Positions 56,281 to 64,000 of a DNA stretch of 64,000 nucleotides are shown in pieces; the first letter of the stretch is position 1, and the number at the start of each line of letters is the position of its first letter. The DNA lies in the NCBI GenBank assembly GCA_051252415.1, contig JBPOGA010000003.1:124001-188000 (forward strand). The letters are read 5' to 3'. The stretch comes from JBPOFY01 sp051252415 (GTDB taxonomy: Bacteria > Verrucomicrobiota > Verrucomicrobiia > Opitutales > Coraliomargaritaceae). The position numbers and the translations under genes were made by a program. The notes below the pieces were generated by a model, which saw nothing but the letters and a program-made list of their open reading frames with translations, was not told the origin of the DNA and ran no database searches.

Positions 56281-56772
56281 ATGTGTAGAGTCCGTTACAG
56301 GCAACTTGTCGGGGTCGGCTGCGCGGTTTGTTTACTCGCAGCAACGGGATGCACGAGCACTCTCAAAATGCCGATCAATGAACGCTCTCATTTGATGTTT
56401 GAGGCGACGCCATTGGATCAGCAATTTGAAGTCAGTTATCATTTTTACGAATCCTTGCCTTCGAGGCCATTTGACCCTGAGTGGCGGACTAAAATTAAAA
56501 TGGATGTGATAGGCACTGTTTATGATAGTGATAAAAATTACTCGCCAGCCGCTCAACGAATCGAGAAAGGCTGGGCTATATTATGGGAGGATGAATCATT
56601 CGGGTGGAAGTCAGTGGAGCGACTATTACTCGAGGAAAGCTTGCGAGAAGATGCGTCAGATGAAGTTAAAGTGGCTAAGGCACCAAAAATACCTGTCGAG
56701 GATTGGGATCGACCAACTGTGCCTTTGGCTGGGATGACGGGCTTTATGTTTTCGACGCCGACGCGACCGTGA
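56281..56772 (+). CDS. Putative lipoprotein
   Basis: 163 residues. The signal sequence ends LLAATGC, a lipobox with Cys24 as the lipidated residue. The mature part has no recognised domain; SYHFYESLPSRPFDPEW is rich in aromatics and acidic residues. It probably sits in a membrane facing the periplasm. Standing alone between the glycosylase and the minus-strand peptidase. Confidence 0.65.
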   Translation: MCRVRYRQLVGVGCAVCLLAATGCTSTLKMPINERSHLMFEATPLDQQFEVSYHFYESLPSRPFDPEWRTKIKMDVIGTVYDSDKNYSPAAQRIEKGWAILWEDESFGWKSVERLLLEESLREDASDEVKVAKAPKIPVEDWDRPTVPLAGMTGFMFSTPTRP

Positions 56773-56816
56773 GCGCTTGGGAACTGGTAGTTGTGAGACA
56801 GACAGGAATGTCTGCC

Positions 56817-57782
56817 TCACTTTATCGCGCTATAAACTGCTTTAACGACTTCGGCCATCTTTTCATAATTGAGTCTGTCCCACGTATCGCCGATTTTGTG
56901 ATACTCTTTATTCCGGTAGAATGCAGTATCAGTAATCATGACTGCATCATAGCCAAACTCCCAATAGTTTCTGTGGTCAGAAAAATCGATACCGGGGATA
57001 TTCGTCGGTGCCGCGATGGAATAAACATCCACTTCGCCAGCGCCCTTCATCTGTTTTTTAACAGTAGAGATGTAGCTACGTTGGTCGAGCTTGCCAACTA
57101 CTGCTACGAAGTCCCCAGTGCTTGGGTAGATAAGCTTGAAGAGTAGAGCAGGGTAGTCTTGCGATCCAGATTCATCGGAAAAGTATCCGATCATTTCTAG
57201 CACGATCACGCCGAGGATTGGTTCTTTAGATTTAGAAACTGATTCTGCGTGGAAATAACTCCCCATCTTTTTTGTGGCAAAGAAGGGGGGTTCTTCGAGC
57301 GGGTAAGCAACGAGCTCAACTCGTGTGCTTGGAGGATTCTGTTGCAGTAGGTAGGCGAGTTCAATCAGCCCTGCAACACCACTTGCATTGTCATCGGCTC
57401 CAGGAGTAGCTCCATGTGAATCGTAGTGTGCACCAATGATTGTTCGTGGCCCTGTTTCGGGGCCAAAGAAAGCACTAATGTTCCTAAACTCAGTGCCAGA
57501 TACGGAAAACTTTTGGTTGTTCACTCTGCCGCCAGCGTCATGGAAATGGCCTTCGATAAATGCTGCAGTGCGTTCTAGGTTTTTACTTTTTCGATAGGTG
57601 CGTGGGTGGAAGTCGACAGACAGCTTTTTGACGGTTTCACGTAGTCGTTCGATATCGACGGAAACGTTTGCAGGGCCACTCGATAGCAAGCTGGGTTGTG
57701 CGAGATAGACCCATACGCCAACTATGACGACGGCTACGCCTAAAATGACGTTGCGTAAAAATTTAAATAGTATCTTGAGCAT
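56817..57782 (-). CDS. M28-family membrane-anchored aminopeptidase
   Basis: 321 residues. An N-terminal membrane helix (VILGVAVVIVGVWVYLA), then the zinc-peptidase domain. Metal and catalytic residues are visible in IIGAHYDSHG (His), GADDNASGVAGLIELA (Asp), and VAYPLEEPPFFA (Glu). FSDHRNYWEFGYDAVMITDT holds the last ligand His. It releases N-terminal residues from peptides outside the membrane. Starts 3 bases after the EEP-family gene's stop. Confidence 0.88.
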   Translation of the reverse strand: MLKILFKFLRNVILGVAVVIVGVWVYLAQPSLLSSGPANVSVDIERLRETVKKLSVDFHPRTYRKSKNLERTAAFIEGHFHDAGGRVNNQKFSVSGTEFRNISAFFGPETGPRTIIGAHYDSHGATPGADDNASGVAGLIELAYLLQQNPPSTRVELVAYPLEEPPFFATKKMGSYFHAESVSKSKEPILGVIVLEMIGYFSDESGSQDYPALLFKLIYPSTGDFVAVVGKLDQRSYISTVKKQMKGAGEVDVYSIAAPTNIPGIDFSDHRNYWEFGYDAVMITDTAFYRNKEYHKIGDTWDRLNYEKMAEVVKAVYSAIK

Positions 57783-57785
57783 GAA

Positions 57786-58742
57786 CTAATTCTTTAGTGT
57801 TTGAAAGTGAACCACCAAGGGTAAGTGGTCTGAGCCAACTTTAGGGCCGATGAATCTATCTACTATGGCGATGTCCGCTGTGTGTAGGAAGTGATCAATG
57901 GGAATTCCTAGCGCAGGGAAAAATGAAGGCCATGTGGGCTGTAATCTATGACTAGTGGAACTGTCAGATAGCTTAGAAGCTTTAAGTAGCTTCTTGAAGT
58001 GAAAGTTGAATGGGGTGGCGTTTAAATCTCCTAGTAAGATTGTTGGCGAATCTTTACTCGCGGCATATGTGGCGAGTTGTTCGAGTTGATCGTTTCGTAA
58101 TTCTGAATACGTTCTGTTCTTCGGCGGAAGCGTGTGAGTGGCGATGACGTTTAGCTTCGCAGAGCCGAAATTGATTGTCGCAGAGATCGATGGAAGCTGA
58201 GCATCTCCAATGTATTTTATTTTTGAATGTGATAGTGGATATTTACTGAATAGCCCGATCCCGAAATTGTCGGCTCTAGTTTCTATGCATTGGTGAGGGT
58301 AGGCGCTTACTATATCTGGAATCGATTGAATCCAGATGTCGTCGATTTCTTCAAGTATGATGAAGTCAGGGTTCGTTTCTAAGATGAATGCTTCGACGTG
58401 ACGCGGTGACCCTAGTTGAGTATTCACATTGAGTAACACCGCAGAATGGAAAGTCGCACCGTCTTGGATTGGCGTTGGCTCTGTGATGTAGTGTGGGATT
58501 AGTAAAGCCGCATTTGCTAGGGATAGTAATAAAAGTGCGATTGCTGGCTTTGGTCTTTTTAAAATGTAAAGAGTTACAATTAATGGCAGCGAGCAAATCA
58601 AATACTGGAGTCTGAAGTGTGAGCAGAGATCGAGTATCCAGTGGTATTTGCCAAAGAAGCTAAACGTGATCGAAAATATCAGTATGAAACTACAACTGCC
58701 GACTAGTGTTGTGAGTGTTGTGATTATCAAGTTTTTCAACAT
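57786..58742 (-). CDS. Membrane endonuclease/exonuclease/phosphatase family protein
   Basis: 318 residues from ATG 58742 (GTG 58763 less likely). Three membrane segments lie in the first 100 residues, then the EEP fold: FIILEEIDDIW (Glu), VIATHTLPPKN (His), LLGDLNATPFNFHF (Asp/Asn), and VGSDHLPLVVHF (final Asp-His). Metal-dependent phosphodiester hydrolysis; the substrate may be a nucleic acid or lipid. Co-transcribed with the M28 peptidase. Confidence 0.87.
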   Translation of the reverse strand: MLKNLIITTLTTLVGSCSFILIFSITFSFFGKYHWILDLCSHFRLQYLICSLPLIVTLYILKRPKPAIALLLLSLANAALLIPHYITEPTPIQDGATFHSAVLLNVNTQLGSPRHVEAFILETNPDFIILEEIDDIWIQSIPDIVSAYPHQCIETRADNFGIGLFSKYPLSHSKIKYIGDAQLPSISATINFGSAKLNVIATHTLPPKNRTYSELRNDQLEQLATYAASKDSPTILLGDLNATPFNFHFKKLLKASKLSDSSTSHRLQPTWPSFFPALGIPIDHFLHTADIAIVDRFIGPKVGSDHLPLVVHFQTLKN

Positions 58743-58783
58743 TGGACAGGCTACGTTCGACACTCGCTAAAGCTGTTGTTTTA

Positions 58784-58904
58784 GGCAGAATGATTTGGCG
58801 GCAGAATGATTACTATTTATGTTTTTTTTAGAGGCCTTTATGACAGTAAAACATAATTACTTGTGCGTCATGAAATAATTGTTCTTCCGTAAAATCATTC
58901 TGCC
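58784..58904. mobile_element. MITE-like element, type D
   Basis: Terminal inverted repeats GGCAGAATGATTT (58784-58796) and AAATCATTCTGCC (58892-58904); a second partial left repeat GGCAGAATGATT begins at 58800. The 121-bp unit has an AT-rich centre and no ORF. It sits between the EEP gene and the VWA operon. Confidence 0.55.
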
Positions 58905-58911
58905 CAATTTT

Positions 58912-59901
58912 CTAGATCCCTGGTTTTAATATTAGCACGCCGTCGTGGGCTTCGGCGATTTCGCGCATGATGTTGGCGAAGCGGGTGTTGCCTTGTGGGG
59001 CGCCTAGCTGGAAAGGACTAATCAAAGTTGGGAAGCCGATGGCACTAATTGAAACTGGACGTTTTTCAGTGCGTGGATTACGTGGGTTGAGGCGGTCGAG
59101 TTTAATGAGGAAGCTTTGAGTGGAGCCTTGGAAATCGTCGCCTATTACATAGAGGCTCATGTTGTCGTTTGCGTTGAGGCGTGGCTTGAGATCGCGAATT
59201 GCATTGCGGACCCCTGGCTCTGGATTGCTGACGCTGGCGATCGGGTAGCGCAGAATACTCTGAAGTGCTTGTTGCCGCAGGCCGGGTGTGTCGGGTAGCC
59301 AAATACCGTTTTTCCCGAGCATATAATTGCCGCTTGTATCTAGAAATTGAATACTGCGCACTTCTGGGAGGCTGTCTAATAGCTCACGGATTTGCTCGAT
59401 GACGCCGTAGTGTAGTTGCTTCGTTAGCTGATTACGCATGCTGCCAGAGGTGTCGATTACGAAAGCGACATGTGTGGCGTCGGCGGGCAGGCCAATGGGG
59501 GGGAGGTTTTCGTGTTCGAAATTCTGTAGTAAGCGGTTGGCTTCGGCGGCTTCTTGTTGCGCGGTGCTGAGATTGGCTTTGCGGCTGTCGTATTCCTGTT
59601 GGAGATCCGCAAGGGTGGATTCCAGTTCTTGTATGAGCGATTGGATGCGTTGACGTTCTTCACTGGTTACCTCGCTGTTGAGCGCAGCTTCGAGGATGGA
59701 TGCTTTATTCGCGATGTCGGCTTCGAGCATCGCGAGTTGTTCGCGCATAGCTTGTAGAGTTGGCACATCGACTTCGCTTTCAACGCCAGCCTTGCCAGAT
59801 CCAATGGAGAGAATGAAGAGCAATAGGATTGCGCCAAACCCACAGCATAGGCAGTCAAGAAAGGAGAGGCTGAATACCTCGATCGGTCTTCTTTTGATCA
59901 T
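58912..59901 (-). CDS. Membrane-anchored VWA-domain protein 1
   Basis: 329 residues. One membrane helix near the N-terminus, LSFLDCLCCGFGAILLLFIL, then a coiled-coil-like stretch (about 50-135), and a von Willebrand A domain from about 145 whose metal site DTSGSM is intact. Later strands include SLYVIGDDFQGS and PVSISAIGFP. The membrane segment is nearly shared with the other VWA protein. It lies last in an operon led by the TolQ-like gene; the two VWA proteins could take the place of ExbD/TolR or MotB. Confidence 0.8.
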   Translation of the reverse strand: MIKRRPIEVFSLSFLDCLCCGFGAILLLFILSIGSGKAGVESEVDVPTLQAMREQLAMLEADIANKASILEAALNSEVTSEERQRIQSLIQELESTLADLQQEYDSRKANLSTAQQEAAEANRLLQNFEHENLPPIGLPADATHVAFVIDTSGSMRNQLTKQLHYGVIEQIRELLDSLPEVRSIQFLDTSGNYMLGKNGIWLPDTPGLRQQALQSILRYPIASVSNPEPGVRNAIRDLKPRLNANDNMSLYVIGDDFQGSTQSFLIKLDRLNPRNPRTEKRPVSISAIGFPTLISPFQLGAPQGNTRFANIMREIAEAHDGVLILKPGI

Positions 59902-59924
59902 GGGTTAAATTGATAATGGCTGAT

Positions 59925-59994
59925 GGGTAATGGGTAATGGGTAATGGGTAATGGGTAATGGGTAATAGGTAATGGGTAATAGGTAATGGGTAAT
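59925..59994. repeat. Heptamer tandem array (GGGTAAT)
   Basis: Ten 7-base units, eight GGGTAAT and two AGGTAAT, in the 147-base spacer between the two VWA genes, beginning 24 bases upstream of the downstream gene's start. Confidence 0.9.
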
Positions 59995-60048
59995 GGCTGA
60001 CTTTGTCGGGGATTAGCAATTAAGCATTATTTATTCGGCATTGCCTCG

Positions 60049-61062
60049 TTAGAGGCTGGGCCAATCGTTGTCGGGGATGAGTGTGATACCGCTGGTGCGG
60101 CCGCTGAGTTGCCAGAAGAGTCCGGCTGCGGCGGGGTCGCCTTCAAAGGGGAATAGGATGGCGTTGAAAGGATAGTTTGGGCGTGTTGCCATGGCGTCGT
60201 TGAATAGGCGCACGCGATCAGATTCTGTAAGCATTCGGCCCGCGGGTGCTGGAGCGGACGGGAGTCCGTCGCCTATGAGTAGCAGACTGCTTGGGCGCTC
60301 TTTAAGTTGCTTAATCTGTTGGAGTGCGTTGGCGAGGTCGGCACCGCCTCGGGCTTCAAGTTTGTCGAGGCGATCTAGAAAAGAGAGGAGGGCGGCGTTT
60401 TCGTATGGATCGATGTAGGGGTTGGCCGGGCTGCCGCTGATAGGAGCGGATGTTTCATTTAGGTGATAGATGGCGACTTTTGTTCCCTTTGGAATCGCGG
60501 CGAGCACGGCGCGGGTGGCGGCTTTGGCGCGGAGCCATTTCTTGGAGGTCGCACCTGTGCCGTTTTGCATGATCGCAAGGGCGTCTTTGGCATTCCCTGC
60601 GAGCATACTGCCAGAGCTTTCTAGGAGAATGACGGCGCGCGGTCCGCGGAGTTGGAGGCCCGAGAGATAGCTTTGGTCGGCGGAAGGGCGGTCGAGAGCT
60701 GCGGGTTGCTGTGGGTTTTGTTCTTTCGTTTCAAGTGCTTTGAGTGCCTCGGCTTGGTTTTCGATTTCTTTGGCGAGTCGTTCTTGCTCGGCAGCGAGTT
60801 CGGCAATGCTGGTGGCATTGGTGTCGGGCTGCGGATCGAGTGCGGAAATGTCTTTATCGAGGGATTTTTGCTTCGCTTCGGCTTCCTCGATGGCGGCTTG
60901 AAGTGTGTCGAGTGCCTCGGAGGATTGCGTGGCTTCAGTATCGCTCAGCGTGATTTGTGCCTTCGCTGTCAAAATGAAAAGCAACAGCACTGCACCAAAT
61001 CCACAGCAAATACAGTCCATGAAGGACAGTGCTGAGCTTTGAGCTTCGCGGCGCTTTTTCAT
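60049..61062 (-). CDS. Membrane-anchored VWA-like protein 2, altered metal site
   Basis: 337 residues. The membrane segment ALSFMDCICCGFGAVLLLFI is close to that of VWA protein 1. A coiled-coil-like part rich in Glu, Lys and Gln (about 45-120) follows, then a VWA-like domain from about 140. Its MIDAS reads ESSGSM with Glu in place of the first Asp, so metal binding may be changed. SSLLLIGDGLPS is a later strand. Middle gene of the operon. Confidence 0.78.
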   Translation of the reverse strand: MKKRREAQSSALSFMDCICCGFGAVLLLFILTAKAQITLSDTEATQSSEALDTLQAAIEEAEAKQKSLDKDISALDPQPDTNATSIAELAAEQERLAKEIENQAEALKALETKEQNPQQPAALDRPSADQSYLSGLQLRGPRAVILLESSGSMLAGNAKDALAIMQNGTGATSKKWLRAKAATRAVLAAIPKGTKVAIYHLNETSAPISGSPANPYIDPYENAALLSFLDRLDKLEARGGADLANALQQIKQLKERPSSLLLIGDGLPSAPAPAGRMLTESDRVRLFNDAMATRPNYPFNAILFPFEGDPAAAGLFWQLSGRTSGITLIPDNDWPSL

Positions 61063-61066
61063 TATT

Positions 61067-61100
61067 TAATGGCTAATGAGTAATAGCTAATGGCTAATAC
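61067..61100. repeat. Heptamer array (TAATGGC)
   Basis: TAATGGC, TAATGAG, TAATAGC, TAATGGC and TAATAC follow in 7-base register in the 45-base spacer between the TolQ-like gene and VWA protein 2. Confidence 0.75.
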
Positions 61101-61107
61101 TGGTGGA

Positions 61108-62064
61108 TTAAGCACTCTCTGGATCTGAATCAGCTGATGTTTTTTCAGCTTCATCATTGCTCCGCCCTCTACGGCAGACCTCCGTCGATGTTGGACCTTG
61201 GATGTTCGACGTTTCCTGATGATCGTAGAGCTTGTCTAGAAGTTGTTCGCGACAGAAAGTTTGGAGGCGTAGGATGAGGCCTTCTTGACCGCCTTGAAGC
61301 AGATGGATCAATAGCATGAGGACGATGCTGATGAAGAGGGCAACCAGAGTGGAGTTGAATGCCACGCCTAGGGCACTGGTCACGCCGGAGATGTCGCCTT
61401 GTAGGGCTTCGTCAGCGCGTTGAAGCGCAACACCGATTCCGCGCACGGTGCCGATGAAGCCAATTGAGGGGATCGCCCAGACGAGGTAACGGAGCATCGA
61501 GAGCTCGCTTTCTTGTTGTTCCGCGGCAACTTCGAGACGGCCCATGATCGTCTCGGTGGCTTCTGGCACACTGCCTGTCATGTGATAGCGTTCGAGCCCA
61601 CGTGCCATCACATAAGGTAAGATTTTGTTTCGAAGGTCGGAGGATTGGCTCTTTTGCTCGAATTGTTTGCCGAGCTCGCCAGCGCGTTCGCGGGTGATAC
61701 TGCGGGCGCCGTCGAGGAGTTCGATTTCGGGTTTGGCGTCGATGCCTTCGCTTTCAGGAGCAAAGCGGGCGAGGGTCTTGGCCTCGTGGTTCAGTAAAAT
61801 GAACTTGTAGATCAATATCATGATGCCCCAGACGAAGAGGGTGAAGCAGATCTGCTGCTCATAGTCTTTGAGAATAATAAAGATGCTGGCCGAGTCGGAA
61901 CCGCCATCGACGCCGAGGCTCTGCGCTAGAGCTGCGTTGTAGGCCTGGGGACGAATGAGTCCTCCGTAAATGACGCCGACAAATATAAAAGAGGCGATGA
62001 GGCCGAGGCTAAAAATGAGGCCTTTGACTGATAGGAGGCCGCGTTCAGGATTTCGTAAGCTCAT
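61108..62064 (-). CDS. MotA/TolQ/ExbB-type proton channel protein
   Basis: 318 residues from ATG 62064 (TTG 62148 would put a repeat array into the protein). Membrane helices start at LIFSLGLIASFIFVGVIYG, then after a long cytoplasmic loop come AIPSIGFIGTVRGIGVALQR and SALGVAFNSTLVALFISIVL, the hallmarks of the family. The tail (last 40 residues) is encoded partly by dispersed repeat DNA (61156-61214) and is probably disordered. It should form a pentameric channel driving an output subunit; the two VWA proteins downstream are likely partners. Confidence 0.88.
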   Translation of the reverse strand: MSLRNPERGLLSVKGLIFSLGLIASFIFVGVIYGGLIRPQAYNAALAQSLGVDGGSDSASIFIILKDYEQQICFTLFVWGIMILIYKFILLNHEAKTLARFAPESEGIDAKPEIELLDGARSITRERAGELGKQFEQKSQSSDLRNKILPYVMARGLERYHMTGSVPEATETIMGRLEVAAEQQESELSMLRYLVWAIPSIGFIGTVRGIGVALQRADEALQGDISGVTSALGVAFNSTLVALFISIVLMLLIHLLQGGQEGLILRLQTFCREQLLDKLYDHQETSNIQGPTSTEVCRRGRSNDEAEKTSADSDPESA

Positions 62065-62071
62065 AGCGTTA

Positions 62072-62106
62072 GTGGAAAGTATTGAGTGGAAAGTGGGAAG
62101 TGTATA
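62072..62106. repeat. Heptamer array (GTGGAAA)
   Basis: Five units, GTGGAAA, GTATTGA, GTGGAAA, GTGGGAA, GTGTATA, 8 bases upstream of the TolQ-like start codon. Confidence 0.7.
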
Positions 62107-62260
62107 ACTGAAGTGACGCAAGGATGGAGGTATTTGTTCCAGATGCAAAATAGAAAAGGCCTGCTAAACGGGCCACGATGGATGCGGTGTATGGCTTTTT
62201 CGTTTGCAGCATCAGGTTTCAACGCTTCTGTCTTCTATCTCCAGATTTTTAAATTCTACA

Positions 62261-63722
<1,462 letters not shown>

Positions 63723-63730
63723 GGAAGGAG

Positions 63731-63834
63731 AACATCGAACATTGAGCGTCTAACGTCCAATGTTGAATTAACTTGAGGGGAACGCGCGTCGTCAGTCTTT
63801 CAGCATTGAGCGTTCGAAGTTGGATGTTGCTACG
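63731..63834. repeat. Two heptamer arrays after the oxidoreductase gene
   Basis: 63731-63772 reads GAACATC, GAACATT, GAGCGTC, TAACGTC, CAATGTT, GAATTAA. 63800-63834 reads TCAGCAT, TGAGCGT, TCGAAGT, TGGATGT, TGCTACG. The second runs into a 37-base block (63826-63862) that matches 61156-61192 at 34 positions. Confidence 0.65.
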
Positions 63835-63882
63835 CCATCTACGGCAGACCTCCGTCGATGTTCCCCTGTCCGGCTTCGTTGG

Positions 63883-64000
63883 TCAGAAAGGGACGTCGCC
63901 ATCTTCATCGTTGTCGCCAGCATCGTATGCAGCTTTGCCTTCCGAAGGGATGAACTCGGCTCCGAAGGGTGGGTGTTTCTCTGCAAGTTCAAAGAAATAG
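63883..64000 (-). CDS. 3' end of a gene, possibly ssb
   Basis: Only the last 38 codons are in the window (stop at 63883-63885). The product ends AYDAGDNDEDGDVPF. The acidic run and terminal DVPF resemble the protein-interaction tip of single-stranded DNA-binding protein (usually D-D-I/V-P-F). The preceding residues FFELAEKHPPFG are not diagnostic, so the assignment is tentative. Confidence 0.4.
   Translation of the reverse strand, partial: YFFELAEKHPPFGAEFIPSEGKAAYDAGDNDEDGDVPF

Noticed and set aside
59925..59994. Possible CRISPR array
   Set aside because: The units are 7 bases in direct tandem without spacers, and no cas genes are present.

Overview
The window looks like a chromosomal segment of a marine, polysaccharide-degrading bacterium, most likely Verrucomicrobiota of the Opitutales/Puniceicoccales type. 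This is inferred from the gene families: a very large secreted PL7 alginate-lyase-like protein, a beta-helix pectate-lyase-like protein, a vanadium-haloperoxidase-like protein with thrombospondin-3 and LamG-like modules, a sulfotransferase, NamZ (DUF1343), FG-GAP proteins, and many genes without strong Shine-Dalgarno sites. No rRNA, tRNA or CRISPR was seen.

Layout. 0.4-4.7 kb: the PL7 protein (-). 5.3-8.9 kb: dus, a GxxExxY protein, a BFN nuclease, then aroK and a sulfotransferase on +. 8.9-10.1 kb: a repeat-rich gap. 10.1-15.4 kb: proC, a REC-kinase, an RDD protein, folD, an SH3-like protein and rluB (all -). 15.6-17.9 kb: the fatty-acid cluster fabG-acpP-fabF with two clear terminators. 19.5-24.9 kb: an accessory island of small, same-strand genes (two VOC proteins, a BLUF photoreceptor, membrane and exported hypotheticals, a 41-codon ORF). 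They are separated by imperfect palindromes resembling integron attC sites, one of which abuts an ORF-less group II intron. No integron integrase is in view. The island ends at a truncated IS3-family element (24.9-26.1 kb).

26.6-35.5 kb (+): a secreted amidase, a DegP-like protease, a large secreted hypothetical, an FG-GAP protein and a hybrid histidine kinase. 35.5-38.5 kb (-): glycerate kinase, DUF2062 and NamZ genes overlapping head to tail. 38.6-42.8 kb (-): the haloperoxidase-like protein and a small secreted protein. 43.1-46.6 kb (-): RNase G, RodA and a NUDIX hydrolase. 46.7-49.8 kb (+): MgtE, a Lys/Glu-rich exported protein and folP. 50.1-53.8 kb (-): a hypothetical and the beta-helix protein. 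54.2-56.8 kb (+): folB-folK, a SelW-like protein, a SMUG1-like glycosylase and a lipoprotein. 56.8-58.7 kb (-): an M28 peptidase and an EEP-family hydrolase. 58.9-62.1 kb (-): a TolQ/ExbB-like channel with two membrane-anchored VWA proteins. 62.3-63.7 kb (+): a CrtI-like oxidoreductase. The 3' end of a further gene, possibly ssb, lies at the right edge.

Between genes there is much non-coding repeat material: three MITE-like types with terminal inverted repeats, REP-like hairpins, and at least eight arrays of degenerate 7-base tandem repeats lying against start or stop codons, one of them read as part of the TolQ-like protein. Housekeeping genes (cell wall, folate, fatty acids, tRNA/rRNA modification) are thus mixed with exported polymer-processing proteins and one cassette-like island.
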